Assembly: GCF_000379105.1 (NCBI RefSeq)
Contig: NZ_KB900609.1
Span: 6,789,605-6,841,492 of the forward strand
Origin: Methylobacterium sp. WSM2598
GTDB lineage: Bacteria > Pseudomonadota > Alphaproteobacteria > Rhizobiales > Beijerinckiaceae
DNA: 51,888 nucleotides
Direction of reading: 5' to 3'
The position numbers were made by a program, and so were the translations under genes. The notes beneath the pieces were generated by a model. The model worked only from the letters and a program-made list of their open reading frames with translations. It ran no database searches and was not told the DNA's origin. Positions 8,432 through 16,855 of this stretch are shown here, piece by piece. Each line of letters begins with the position of its first letter. The first letter of the stretch is position 1.

Positions 8432-9352
8432 CTACCCTCCCGCCTCCCGCATCGCCGCCTCCGGCGCGAGCCAGCGCCAGCCTGCCCCGGCCTGGTGGCG
8501 GAACCACGTCACCTGGCGCTTGGCGTAGGCCCGCGTGTCCGCCTGCCCCCGGGCGACCGCCTCCTCGCGGGTGAGCGCCCCGTCCAGGAAGGCGATCAGG
8601 CCCGGCACCCCGTGGGCCCGCATCACCGGCAGCATCGGATCGAGGCGGCGGGCGCGCAGGCGCGCCACCTCGTCGAGGGCGCCCTCCTCCATCATGGCGA
8701 GGAAGCGCGCGTCGATCCGGGCCCGCAGGAGCGCCCGATCCGGGACCAGGAAGAGCTTGTCGCAGGGCATTCCCGCGAGCGGTCCCGGCCGGCGGCTGCC
8801 CTGGAAGGCCGAGAGCGGGCGCCCGGTGGCGGCGAGCACCTCCAGGGCCCGCAGCACCCGCAGGCGGTCGTGGGCGCCGAGCCGCGCCGCGCCCTCCGGG
8901 TCGCGCCGGGCGAGGTCGGCGTGGAGGGCGGCGGTCTCGCGGCCCTCCGCCTCCGCCCGCAGGGCGGTCCGCACCGCCTCCGGCACCGGCGGGATCTCGG
9001 AGAGGCCCTCCAGCAGCGCCTTGAAGTAGAGCCCGGTGCCGCCGACCACGATCGGCAGGCCTCCCGCCGCCCAGACCTCCCGCAGCACCTCCCCCACCGC
9101 GGCGAGGTAGTGGCCGACCGAGAAATTCACCGCGCCGTCGACGCTGCCGTAGAGGCGGTGGGGCGCCTGCGCCTCCTCGGCGGGGTTCGGGCGGGCGGTC
9201 AGCACGCGCAGATCCGCGTAGACCTGCATCGAGTCGGCGTTGATCACCACGCCGCCCCGCGCGCGGGCCAGCGCCAGGGCCAGCGCCGACTTGCCCGAGG
9301 CGGTCGGCCCTGCGATGAGGATCGCCCGCCCGGCCATGCCGTCGGTCCCCAT
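8432..9352 (-). CDS. miaA: tRNA dimethylallyltransferase MiaA
   Basis: Transfers the dimethylallyl group to A37 of tRNAs reading codons that begin with U. The P-loop GPTASGKSALA is at the N-terminus, followed by INADSMQVYADLRVLTARP, GGTGLYFKALLEGL and the DTRAYAKRQVTWFRHQ segment near the C-terminus, all typical. Three in-frame starts are possible (9382, 9352, 9337); 9352 is preferred because GGAGAAGGG lies about nine bases upstream. If 9382 were used, the start codons of miaA and the divergent serB would overlap. The gene ends next to the hairpin at 8392-8423. Confidence 0.93.
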   Translation of the reverse strand: MGTDGMAGRAILIAGPTASGKSALALALARARGGVVINADSMQVYADLRVLTARPNPAEEAQAPHRLYGSVDGAVNFSVGHYLAAVGEVLREVWAAGGLPIVVGGTGLYFKALLEGLSEIPPVPEAVRTALRAEAEGRETAALHADLARRDPEGAARLGAHDRLRVLRALEVLAATGRPLSAFQGSRRPGPLAGMPCDKLFLVPDRALLRARIDARFLAMMEEGALDEVARLRARRLDPMLPVMRAHGVPGLIAFLDGALTREEAVARGQADTRAYAKRQVTWFRHQAGAGWRWLAPEAAMREAGG

Positions 9353-9380
9353 GCCGTCGCGCCCTTCTCCGAGTTCCGTC

Positions 9381-10277
9381 ATGACCCTTGTGGCGACCCT
9401 GATAGCAAACCCGGCGCGTCCCGCCATCACGGACGCGGTGCTGGCCGAGACCCGGCGCGTGCTCGCGACCGGGCATCAGCCGCGCATCCTGCACGGGGAG
9501 GTCGCCGCCGAGGTGCTGGTTCCCGGCGCGCCCGAATCCGCTCCGGCCCTCGCCGCGCGGCTGCGCGCGGCGCTCGGCGACGAGCCGGTCGACGTGGCGG
9601 TCCTGCCCGCCGGCGCGCATCGGCGCAAGCGGCTGTTCCTCGCCGACATGGACTCGACCATGATCGGCCAGGAATGCATCGACGAACTCGCCGACACGAT
9701 CGGCCTCAAGGACCGCGTCGCGGCGATCACCGAGCGGGCGATGCGCGGCGAGGTCGCCTTCGAGCCGGCCCTGCGCGAGCGGGTGGCCCTGCTGAAGGGC
9801 CTCGCCCTGGAGACGGTGGCGGCGGTGATCGAGGAGCGCATCACGCTCAATCCCGGCGGGCGCACCCTGGTGCGGACCATGCGGGCGCACGGGGCCCACA
9901 CGGTGCTGGTCTCGGGGGGCTTCACCCTGTTCACCGGCCCGGTCGCGGAGCGGATCGGCTTCCACGAGCACCGGGCGAACCGCCTCATCGTGGCGGAGGG
10001 CCGGCTCACCGGCGCCGTCGAGGAGCCGATCGTCGGGCGCGACGCCAAGCGCGAGACCCTGGTCGCCCTGCGCGAGCGCCTCGGCCTCGACGCGGCCGAG
10101 ACCCTGGCGGTGGGCGACGGCGCCAACGACCTCGCCATGCTGGCGGAGGCCGGGCTCGGGGTCGCCTACCGGGCCAAGCCCGCCGTGGCGGCGGCGGCCC
10201 GGGCGCGGGTCGAGCACGGGGACCTCACCGCCCTCCTGTACCTGCAGGGCTACGCGGCGGCCGAGTTCGTGGACTGA
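9381..10277 (+). CDS. serB: Phosphoserine phosphatase SerB
   Basis: HAD-family phosphatase of the last step of serine biosynthesis. The catalytic loop DMDSTMIGQECIDELA is near residues 91-106, followed by the helical cap with TERAMRGEVAFEPALRERV, the VSGGFTLFTGPVAERIG motif and the Mg-binding GDGANDLAMLAEAGLGVAYRAKP near the end. About 85 N-terminal residues precede the catalytic domain, equivalent to the ACT-like region of bacterial SerB. The start at 9381 gives the family opening MTLVATLIANPARP. It is divergent from miaA with essentially no intergenic space, so each promoter must lie within the other gene's 5' end. Confidence 0.94.
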   Translation: MTLVATLIANPARPAITDAVLAETRRVLATGHQPRILHGEVAAEVLVPGAPESAPALAARLRAALGDEPVDVAVLPAGAHRRKRLFLADMDSTMIGQECIDELADTIGLKDRVAAITERAMRGEVAFEPALRERVALLKGLALETVAAVIEERITLNPGGRTLVRTMRAHGAHTVLVSGGFTLFTGPVAERIGFHEHRANRLIVAEGRLTGAVEEPIVGRDAKRETLVALRERLGLDAAETLAVGDGANDLAMLAEAGLGVAYRAKPAVAAAARARVEHGDLTALLYLQGYAAAEFVD

Positions 10278-10305
10278 GCGGCCCCGCCGCGGCTAAACCG
10301 GACCC

Positions 10306-10935
10306 ATGGCGACCGGATTGATCACCCATCCCGACGGGCAGGACCGCTGCTGGTGGCCCGGCACCGACCCGCTCTACGTCGCCTACCACGACACCGAGTG
10401 GGGCGTGCCGGAACACGACGACCGGGCCCTGTTCGAGAAGCTGATCCTCGACGGGTTCCAGGCCGGCCTGTCCTGGATCACCATCCTGCGCCGCCGCGAC
10501 GCCTTCCGGCGGGCCTTCGCGGGGTTCGATCCCGCCGCGATCGCGCGCTTCGGCGAGGCCGAGACCGAGGCCCTGATGCGGGACACCGGCATCGTCCGCA
10601 ACCGCGCCAAGATCGTCGGCACCGTCCGCAGCGCCCGGGCCTACCTGGCGATCCAGGAGCGCGGCCCGGGCTTCTCCGCCTTCCTGTGGGATTTCGTGGA
10701 CGGGCGCCCGATCCAGGGCACCGCCCGCGACCGCGCCGGCATCGCCACCGAGACCGACGTCTCGCGCCGGATGTCGAAGGCGCTCAGGGCGGAGGGGTTC
10801 GGCTTCTGCGGCCCGACCATCGTGCACGCCTTCATGCAGGCGGTCGGGATGGTGAACGACCACCTCGTCGGCTGCTGCCGGCACGGGCCCTGCGCCGCCC
10901 TGCCGGGTCCCGGCGGCCTCGGGTCGCGCCGGTGA
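10306..10935 (+). CDS. tag: DNA-3-methyladenine glycosylase I
   Basis: Base-excision repair enzyme removing 3-methyladenine. The N-terminal RCWWPGTDPLYVAYHDTEWG and the C-terminal VNDHLVGCCRHGPC contain the Cys and His residues that form the zinc snap, and LILDGFQAGLSWITIL matches the active-site helix, with Asp where the E. coli enzyme has Glu. At 209 residues it is slightly longer than the E. coli protein because of a Gly/Ala tail. Its TGA overlaps the GTG start of the next gene, so the two are translationally coupled. Confidence 0.93.
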   Translation: MATGLITHPDGQDRCWWPGTDPLYVAYHDTEWGVPEHDDRALFEKLILDGFQAGLSWITILRRRDAFRRAFAGFDPAAIARFGEAETEALMRDTGIVRNRAKIVGTVRSARAYLAIQERGPGFSAFLWDFVDGRPIQGTARDRAGIATETDVSRRMSKALRAEGFGFCGPTIVHAFMQAVGMVNDHLVGCCRHGPCAALPGPGGLGSRR

Positions 10936-11609
10936 GCCCGGCCCCCCGCGCCTGGCAGCGCATGCTGTCGGGCCGCCGCCTCGACCTCCTCGATCCCTCG
11001 CCGGTCGACATCGAGATCGAGGACATCGCCCACGGCCTCGCGCGGGTGGCGCGCTGGAACGGCCAGACCGCCGGGCCCCACGTCTTCTCGGTCGCCCAGC
11101 ACGCGCTCCTGGTCGAGGCGCTGGGCGGCGGGCTCAGGCCGGAGGCGGGCGCGGCCGAGCGCCTCGACCTCCTGCTGCACGACGCGCCCGAATACGTGAT
11201 CGGCGACATCATCTCGCCCTTCAAGGCGGCGATCGGCGAATCCTACAAGGCGGTCGAGGCGCGGCTGCTCGCGGCGATCCGCCTGCGCTTCGGCCTGTCC
11301 CCGCAGCCCGCCCCCGCGATGCAGCGCCTGATCAAGCGCGCCGACCGGCTCTCGGCCTTCCTCGAGGCGACGCGGCTCGCCGGCTTCTCGCGGGCCGAGG
11401 CGCTCAAGGTCTTCGGCCGGCCCGAGCCGGTGCGGGTGCCGGTCGAGGCCCTGCTCGACCCCTGGCCCACCGCCGCCGCACAGGCGCGCTTCCTCGCCCG
11501 CTTCGCGGCGCTCGCCGAGGCGCGGGGGCGCGGCCGCGCCGAGACCCTCGCCGACGAGCCCCTCCCCGACAAGCCCCTCCCCGCCGACCCGCCTCCCCCA
11601 GGGACCTGA
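10932..11609 (+). CDS. HD-domain hydrolase (YfbR/5'-nucleotidase-like)
   Basis: A 225-residue protein of the HD phosphohydrolase superfamily that includes the YfbR-type deoxynucleotidases. Metal ligands are visible as His in FSVAQHALLVEAL and the HD pair in LLLHDAPEYVIGDI, with Asp again in IKRADRLSAFLEATRL. The start is GTG at 10932, overlapping the tag stop in a GTGA arrangement; the Met a few residues later (MLSGRRLDLLDP) is an alternative. The C-terminal 20 residues are a low-complexity Pro/Asp/Leu repeat (DEPLPDKPLPADPPPP). Likely substrate class is nucleoside phosphates, inferred from the family. Confidence 0.85.
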   Translation: MSPAPRAWQRMLSGRRLDLLDPSPVDIEIEDIAHGLARVARWNGQTAGPHVFSVAQHALLVEALGGGLRPEAGAAERLDLLLHDAPEYVIGDIISPFKAAIGESYKAVEARLLAAIRLRFGLSPQPAPAMQRLIKRADRLSAFLEATRLAGFSRAEALKVFGRPEPVRVPVEALLDPWPTAAAQARFLARFAALAEARGRGRAETLADEPLPDKPLPADPPPPGT

Positions 11610-11613
11610 CCCG

Positions 11614-12126
11614 ATGCCCCGGCTCCACGTCTGCTCGCTGTCGCGCCTCGCCGAGACCGTGGCGGAATCCGGCGCGCGCCACGTCGTCACCCTCATCAAT
11701 GTCGGCACGCCGGTGGTGCGACCGGCCGCGATCGCTCCCGACAACCACCTCTTCATCGGCGTCAGCGACATCACCGCCCCGATGGACGACCATGTCCTGC
11801 CCGAGCGGGCCCACGTGGAGCGCCTGATCGCCTTCGTGCGGGCCTGGGGCCGCGAGGCGCCCCTGGTGCTGCACTGCTACGCCGGCATCAGCCGCTCGAC
11901 GGCGGCGGCCTACATCGCCGCCTGCGCCCTCAAGCCCCGGCACGACGAGGCCGAGATCGCCCGGGCGCTGCGCGCCGCCTCCCCGTCCGCCACGCCCAAT
12001 CCCCGCCTCGTCGCGGTGGCGGACGACCTGCTCGGCCGGGAGGGCCGCATGGTGGCCGCCATCGCGGCGATCGGGCGCGGGGCCGACGCCTTCGAGGGCA
12101 CCCCCTTCAGCCTCGCGATCGACTGA
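11614..12126 (+). CDS. Protein tyrosine phosphatase-like protein
   Basis: The 170-residue protein has the Cx5R phosphatase signature in VLHCYAGISRSTAAAYIAA, with Cys and Arg intact, and an upstream Asp (GVSDITAP) that may correspond to the general-acid loop. It belongs to the small alphaproteobacterial tyrosine-phosphatase family usually annotated with the dual-specificity superfamily. It starts four bases after the HD hydrolase stop, completing a likely tag-HD-phosphatase operon. No signal peptide. The physiological substrate is unknown. Confidence 0.85.
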   Translation: MPRLHVCSLSRLAETVAESGARHVVTLINVGTPVVRPAAIAPDNHLFIGVSDITAPMDDHVLPERAHVERLIAFVRAWGREAPLVLHCYAGISRSTAAAYIAACALKPRHDEAEIARALRAASPSATPNPRLVAVADDLLGREGRMVAAIAAIGRGADAFEGTPFSLAID

Positions 12127-12189
12127 GCGCCCGCGGCGGGCCGGGCGGGTCGGGTGCTGCCGGGCGCGGCACCTCTGACCCAGGGTCAT

Positions 12190-12330
12190 ATTCAGGAAAC
12201 ATAATTCCTTGCACCATATTGCAGGTGTGCGTTTTCGCACTCTGTTTTATTGTGCAGCGCACTCATCACTTGTGCATTGCGACAAGGCGTGTTTCTATTG
12301 GGGTAACAGCAACAATACTTTTGGAGCCAG
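12190..12330 (+). promoter_or_regulatory. AT-rich promoter region with TGC/GCA repeats
   Basis: This stretch is far less GC-rich than its neighbours. It contains a short hairpin GTGCGTTTTCGCAC (12227-12240) and two similar sites 20 bases apart, TTGTGCAGCGCAC near 12250 and TTGTGCATTGCGAC near 12270, each with a TGC-N3-GC(A/G) core (cores at 12253-12261 and 12273-12281). The spacing of two helical turns suggests paired operators. The TGC-N3-GCA form resembles PhaR-type sites, which is only an inference. Confidence 0.4.
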
Positions 12331-12332
12331 CC

Positions 12333-12545
12333 ATGCGGTTCTCCCTCCTCGCCTGCGCCTGCCTCGTCGCCGTCTCCACCGTGCCGGCCTGCGCGCAGGA
12401 CGGCGCCGTCACGGTGTTTCCGCCGCTCTCGCGGATGATGGTCCGGCAGGCCCGGATCGAGCGGCCGGCGGCCGAACTCACCACCACGCCGCAGCCGGTG
12501 GCTCCGGCCCGCGAGCCCGGGCAGCGCGTCGCGCAGGCCCGCTGA
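12333..12545 (+). CDS. Small exported protein, 70 aa
   Basis: Not recognised. The start at 12333 follows TTGGAGCC and opens a clear signal peptide (MRFSLLACACLVAVSTVPACAQ) with cleavage expected after CAQ. The mature part is about 48 residues, rich in Pro, Arg and Val (VFPPLSRMMVRQARIERPAAEL, then TPQPVAPAREPGQRVAQAR) and lacks Cys. It is preceded by the AT-rich region at 12190-12330, so it appears to be separately regulated. Predicted periplasmic, function unknown. Confidence 0.55.
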   Translation: MRFSLLACACLVAVSTVPACAQDGAVTVFPPLSRMMVRQARIERPAAELTTTPQPVAPAREPGQRVAQAR

Positions 12546-12628
12546 GGGCAGGGATCCGCGGGGGCGCGGGGGCGGCGCCGGGGCGCGGATCGCTGCCCTC
12601 ACGCGACGGTCCGTGCTAAGGGGGGCGC

Positions 12629-13726
12629 ATGAAGATCGACGGCCGCCCCTATCGCACCATCTTTCCCGAGCCGGGCGGCGACGCCGTCCTGGTGATCGAC
12701 CAGACCCGGCTCCCCTTCGCCTTCGAGATCCGCCGCCTCGCCCGGGCCGAGGAGGCGGCGGAGGCCATCCGCACCATGGTGGTGCGCGGGGCGCCGCTGA
12801 TCGGCGTCACCGCCGCCTACGGGCTCGCCCTCGGGCTGCGCGAGGACCCCTCCGATGCGGGGCTGGCGCGGTTCGGCGCGATGCTCGCGGCGACGCGGCC
12901 CACCGCCGTCAACCTGCGCTGGGCGCTGGACCGCCTCGGCGCGACCCTGCGTCCCCTGCCGCCGGACATCCGCGCGGCCCAGGCCTTCGCGGAGGCCGGG
13001 CGGATCGCCGAGGAGGACGTGGCGAATTGCCGGGCGATCGGCCAGCACGGCTCGCGGCTGATCGCCGAGGCGGCGCGCGCCAGGGGCGGGCGGGTCACCG
13101 TGCTCACCCATTGCAACGCGGGCTGGCTCGCCACCGTCGATTGGGGCACGGCGCTCGCGCCGATCTACGCGGCCCACGATGCCGGGGTGCCGGTCCACGT
13201 CCTGGTGGACGAGACGCGGCCCCGCAATCAGGGGGCAGCGCTGACCGCCTTCGAGCTGCACGCGCACGGGGTGCCCCACACGGTGATCGCCGACAATGCC
13301 GGCGGGCACCTGATGCAGCACGGGCAGGTCGATCTCTGCATCGTCGGCTCCGACCGCACCACCGCGACGGGCGACGTCTGCAACAAGATCGGCACCTACC
13401 TCAAGGCTCTGGCAGCCCACGACAACCGGGTGCCCTTCTACGCCGCCCTGCCGGTCTCGACGATCGACTGGACGCTGCGGGACGGCGTGGCCGAGATCCC
13501 GATCGAGGAGCGGGACGCCCGCGAGGTGACCCACCTCACCGGCCGCACCGCGGACGGGGGCTTCGCGACGGTGCAGGTGGTGTCGCCCGGGAGCCCGGTG
13601 GCGAACCCGGCCTTCGACGTCACGCCCGCGCGCCTCGTCACCGGCGTGATCACCGAGCGCGGCGTCACCGAGGCCAGCGCCGAGGGCCTGCTGCGGCTCT
13701 ATCCGGAGCGCCGGGCAGCGGCGTGA
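12629..13726 (+). CDS. mtnA: S-methyl-5-thioribose-1-phosphate isomerase MtnA
   Basis: Methionine salvage enzyme that isomerises methylthioribose 1-phosphate to methylthioribulose 1-phosphate. The family markers are present: MVVRGAPLIGVTAAYG, TAVNLRWALDR, the active-site cysteine in THCNAGWLAT (about residue 157) and the catalytic aspartate in VGSDRTTATGDVCNKIGTY. Length 365 is normal and the start at 12629 opens with the usual MKIDGRPYRTI. No other mtn gene is visible in the window. Confidence 0.95.
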   Translation: MKIDGRPYRTIFPEPGGDAVLVIDQTRLPFAFEIRRLARAEEAAEAIRTMVVRGAPLIGVTAAYGLALGLREDPSDAGLARFGAMLAATRPTAVNLRWALDRLGATLRPLPPDIRAAQAFAEAGRIAEEDVANCRAIGQHGSRLIAEAARARGGRVTVLTHCNAGWLATVDWGTALAPIYAAHDAGVPVHVLVDETRPRNQGAALTAFELHAHGVPHTVIADNAGGHLMQHGQVDLCIVGSDRTTATGDVCNKIGTYLKALAAHDNRVPFYAALPVSTIDWTLRDGVAEIPIEERDAREVTHLTGRTADGGFATVQVVSPGSPVANPAFDVTPARLVTGVITERGVTEASAEGLLRLYPERRAAA

Positions 13727-13789
13727 TCTCCCCGGCCGAACCGGCCCGGAAGCCTCCCCGTCTCCGCGCCGAGCGGTGACGGGACCGCC

Positions 13790-14967
13790 TCAGCGCCGGC
13801 CGCCGAAGCCGCCCGGCGCGCCGCCCGGTCCGGCTCCGCCGGGCGCCCCGAACCCGCCCGGCCCGCCCAAGCCGCCCGGCCCGCCCAAGCCGCCCGGCCC
13901 GCCCAAGCCGCCCGGATCTCCCGGCAGCCGCCGATCGAGCGGGAGCCCGCCGCGGCCGATTCCCGCGGGTGCCCCCGGCATCCGGCGGTCGAGGCCGAAC
14001 CCGCCAGGCCCCGGCGCGGCCGGCCGCGCCCCGCCCTCGGACGATCCCGGGCGCAGGCGCAAATCCCGCACGGTCAGGCGCCCCGCAGGCCCCGCCACCG
14101 CCTCGATCACCGCGAGCCCGCCGCCGCGCGGCAGCGCCGGCGCGTTCCGGCGACCGCGAGCCCCGAGCCGAGGCGCAGGCGCCCGCCCTCCCGCGCCACG
14201 TAGGCCTCGATCGAGACTCGCCCGACCTCCGGCCCGAACGGCGCCTCGGCCGAGCGGCCCTCCACCATGGCGAAGCGGCGGCCCATCTCCGTTCCCTCCA
14301 CCACGGCGCGGCCCCCGACGAGGCCGGGCGCCAGCCCCGGCAGCGGCAGGGCGCCGATCCGCGGCGTGCCGCCGGGGCCCCGGCGCACCGGCCCGGCGAC
14401 GCGGCTCGGCAGGTCCCCGGCCGGATCGACGCGGCTCGCCGCGATGCGCCCGTCCGGCCGCCGCAGCCCGCTCACCGCCACGCGCTCGCCGAGGCGCCAG
14501 GAGCGCCGCCGCCCCGGCCGTGACCACGCTCTGGCCGAGCACGGTGAGCCGGCCCCGCCCGACCGCGCTCACCGGGCCCACCACCTCGTGGACCACGTCG
14601 ATCCGCGCCGCGGAGACTCCCGCCTCGCCCGCGCGCGCCACCACCTGTACCACCTGGTCGAGCCGGAGGTCGGACGCGGTCGCGGGCCGCCCGTCGATGG
14701 CGACCGGCACGTCCGGCGCGTAGGCGATGCGCAGATCGTTGACCACGATGCTGCCGAAGGCCCGGATCGTGCCGATGACGCCGGTGCCGCCGATGCCGCG
14801 GTCCCCTCCTCGTCGCCCGGCCGGGTGCCGGTGCCGCCGATGCCCTGATCGCGGATCCCGTCGCCCGCCACCCCAGCCGGGCGCGGAAGGGCGAGCGCGG
14901 CGGCGCCGGAGAGGAGACGCAGGAGGGCGCGGCCGCTGAGCGCGTCGGCCAAGGCGGGGATCCTCAC
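13790..14967 (-). pseudogene. DUF5666 domain protein, frameshifted
   Basis: Reading from a GTG at 14967, the frame gives a hydrophobic leader and RDQGIGGTGT, then continues in another frame as GIGGTGVIGTIRAFGSIVVN and IAYAPDVPVAIDGRPATASD, then in a third as MAVSGLRRPDGRIAASRVDP, and finally returns for VIEAVAGPAGRLTVRDLRLR and a Gly/Pro/Leu-rich tail. All are parts of one DUF5666-type exported protein. At least three frame changes, near 14810, 14490 and 14115, are needed to join them, so this is either a decayed gene or a place of sequencing error in very GC-rich DNA. The GTG overlaps the stop of the DUF6502-like remnant, as in known DUF6502-DUF5666 pairs. Confidence 0.7.
13858..13911. repeat. 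Tandem 18-bp repeat, three units
   Basis: The unit GGCCCGCCCAAGCCGCCC is repeated three times without a mismatch, with weaker copies on the left. On the minus strand it encodes GGLGGP repeats in the tail of the DUF5666 protein. Confidence 0.85.
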
Positions 14968-15175
14968 GCGGCCGGGGTCGCGGGCGGCGGGGCCGGCGCC
15001 TCCTCGCTGTACATGTCGATGCCGAAATTCCAGCGCGCCGCGCCCCCGGATCGGTCTCGCAGGCGGCGTGGGCCTCGCGGTTGGCCTGCTGGAGCGCCTC
15101 CATGGCGATCTCGCGCGCCCGCGCCTCCAGGCGCCGGGCGAGGTCTGGCGACAGGCCGTCGTAGTGCCCTGCCGC
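14964..15175 (-). pseudogene. C-terminal remnant of a DUF6502-like gene
   Basis: One frame gives HYDGLSPDLARRLEARAREI and AMEALQQANREAHAACETDP; after a frame change in a run of G at about 15045 it continues RWNFGIDMYSEEAPAPPP to a stop at 14964. These two pieces match the end of DUF6502-type proteins, where a helix with a conserved EAL-x-x-xN segment is followed by an aromatic beta strand. No N-terminal part is found further upstream, so the gene is truncated as well as frameshifted. Its TGA overlaps the GTG of the DUF5666 pseudogene. Family assignment rests on memory of the pattern and is moderate. Confidence 0.5.
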
Positions 15176-15299
15176 TGCCCTCGCGCGCCATGGCGGGTTG
15201 CGCCCTCGCAATCGTCCTGGCGCTGGGGATCCCGCTCGCGGCGGCGCCCGCGGCGGGTCACCTCCGCCCGGCCGCGTCCTCCCGGTGAGGCGATCGGCG

Positions 15300-15503
15300 A
15301 TGACGCCCCCTCGGCAGGACCCGACCGGCAGGGTGATCCGGTTCCCGGCCCCGGAACTCGGCGGCCGCTGGGCGGCGCCCCGCCCGGCCGGCAAGGCGGA
15401 GGATGGCGGCGCGACAGTCGTGCTGCTCGGGCTCCTCCTCGTGATCGGCGGCTCCGTGCTGCTGGTGGCGCTCCAGACGCTGCTGATCCTGCGCACGCTC
15501 TGA
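15300..15503 (+). CDS. Small membrane protein, 67 aa
   Basis: Unrecognised protein with a soluble N-terminal half (TPPRQDPTGRVIRFPAPELG) and one C-terminal transmembrane helix (VVLLGLLLVIGGSVLLVALQ), so it is probably tail-anchored with the N-terminus in the cytoplasm. The start at 15300 is chosen over an upstream Arg/Pro-rich extension and has a modest GGTGAGG site. The stop is followed at once by a strong terminator hairpin, supporting an expressed gene. Confidence 0.6.
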   Translation: MTPPRQDPTGRVIRFPAPELGGRWAAPRPAGKAEDGGATVVLLGLLLVIGGSVLLVALQTLLILRTL

Positions 15504-15512
15504 CGCCTCCTC

Positions 15513-15550
15513 GCCGGAGGAGGCCTCCGGCACCGGAGGCCTCCTCCGGC
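15513..15550 (+). terminator. Strong hairpin terminator
   Basis: A perfect 18-bp stem (GCCGGAGGAGGCCTCCGG and its complement) with a two-base loop begins ten bases after the stop of the small membrane protein gene. Confidence 0.75.
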
Positions 15551-15609
15551 CGCTCCGCGGCCCCGCAGCGGGCGGGGCCGCGCCCCTCTGCCAGCCATGG
15601 CTGACATCC

Positions 15610-16107
15610 ATGATCCGAACGATCCTCCTCGGGGCGCTCGGCGGCGCCTGCCTCGGCACGGCGTCCCTCGCGGCGGACCTGCCCCGCAAGGCGGCCCCGC
15701 CTCCCCTGCCGTGGCGCCGGTCGTCACCTGGACGGGCTTCTCCGCGGGCGCGAATGCCGGCCACGGCTTCGGCGCGGGGAGCGGCCGCTTCACCGATCCG
15801 ACCTCCGGCGCGGTCGCGACCCGCGGCGGCTTCGCCGCCGGAGGCGGCAGCCTGCCCTCCTTTGCGTCAGCCGACACGGGGGCCCTGCCCGGCACCGTGC
15901 GCACCGACTGACGGCCGAGGGGCATCGCGGAGGCGATCACCGACCTGTTCAGCGCCAAGCTCGAAGGCCTCTCCGTCGACCTCGACCGCGGGCGCGCCAC
16001 GACGATCCACGGCGCCGCGACGGGTGCCCATTCCGGCATGGGGCGCGAGGGATCCGAATTCGGCCTGGTCCGGGCCGGCCTGAACGACCGGTTCTCGCCG
16101 TTCCGAG
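15610..16107 (+). pseudogene. Omp31-like outer-membrane beta-barrel, decayed
   Basis: The start at 15610 gives a signal peptide and mature N-terminus typical of Hyphomicrobiales porin-like barrels (MIRTILLGALGGACLGTASL, then AADLPRKAAPPP). After a frame change near 15710 the barrel opening VTWTGFSAGANAGHGFGAGS follows, ending at a stop at 15911. A third frame then shows the family's closing strands (FSAKLEGLSVDLDRGRATTI, EFGLVRAGLNDRFSPF). Roughly half of the usual 200-250 residue barrel is missing from the middle. The hairpin at 16093-16132 overlaps its end and may be the original terminator. Confidence 0.75.
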
Positions 16108-16132
16108 TTCCCCCAGCCTCGGAACGGCGAGA
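16093..16132 (+). terminator. Hairpin terminator after barrel remnant
   Basis: A perfect 15-bp stem (TCTCGCCGTTCCGAG and its complement) with a ten-base loop. It closes the outer-membrane protein remnant and isolates the lysE-family gene downstream. Confidence 0.7.
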
Positions 16133-16231
16133 TGGGCCGGAGGTGCGCGCGCCTCCGGCCCGACCCGCCTCCGCGGGCGCGCCGCGGCACTGCCCTTGCG
16201 TCACGGCCTCCGCACACCCGACGGAGGTCTC

Positions 16232-16846
16232 ATGGATGTCTCGACGCTCGCGGCCTTCGCGGTCGCCTTCACGGCCTTCGCGGCGAGCCCCGGCCCCGAC
16301 AACATCGCCATCGTGGCCCGCACCGTCTCGCACGGCGCCCGATCGGGTCTCGCCTACGGGGCCGGCATGGTGGCCGGCATCCTGACGGTGCTGCTCCTCT
16401 CGGCCCTGGGCCTGTCCGCCCTCGCGGCGCGGATGGAATCGGCGATGACCGTGCTGCGCTACGCGGGCGCCGCCTCCCTCGTCCTGGCCGGGATCCGGCT
16501 GTGGTCGGCGCCCGCCGCGGCCCCGGGGGCGGGGCCGGCGCCCGGCCGGCGCGGCGTCGCCTCGGCCTTCGCGGCGGGGCTCGCCCTCAATCTCGGCAAC
16601 CCGAAGATGCCGCTCTTCTCTCTGGCGCTGCTGCCCAACGTGGTCGGGACGTCGCTGACCCTGCGCGAGACCGGCCTGCTCGCCGCCATCATCGTCGCGG
16701 TCGAGATCGGGGTGGTCGGGGCCTACATCCTGTCGGCGCGGCGCGCCCGGGCGCTCCTGCGCGAGCCCAGGGCCCTCCGGCGGGCGAACCGCGCGGCGGG
16801 CGGCCTGATGATCGGGGCTGGCCTCGCCGCGGCAACGGCCCGCTGA
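16232..16846 (+). CDS. LysE/RhtB family amino-acid exporter
   Basis: A 204-residue inner-membrane exporter. The family start is clear: FAVAFTAFAASPGPDNIAIV with the SPGPD motif at residues 19-23, followed by GARSGLAYGAGMVAGILTVL. About six hydrophobic segments are visible, and the NLGNPKMPLFSLALLP region matches the conserved Asn-Pro-Lys motif of the middle of the protein. The start at 16232 follows ACGGAGG at good spacing. Family members expel lysine, homoserine, threonine or similar; which one cannot be told. No adjacent regulator. Confidence 0.9.
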   Translation: MDVSTLAAFAVAFTAFAASPGPDNIAIVARTVSHGARSGLAYGAGMVAGILTVLLLSALGLSALAARMESAMTVLRYAGAASLVLAGIRLWSAPAAAPGAGPAPGRRGVASAFAAGLALNLGNPKMPLFSLALLPNVVGTSLTLRETGLLAAIIVAVEIGVVGAYILSARRARALLREPRALRRANRAAGGLMIGAGLAAATAR

Positions 16847-16855
16847 GGCGAGCGT

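Noticed and set aside
15190..15288. Short frame on the plus strand that looks like a signal peptide
   Set aside because: It has no ribosome binding site, almost no mature part, and lies opposite the DUF6502-like remnant.
13790..16333. A very long open frame on the minus strand
   Set aside because: It arises from GC-rich codon bias and covers parts of several different genes on both strands; only pieces of it match DUF5666 and DUF6502-like sequence.
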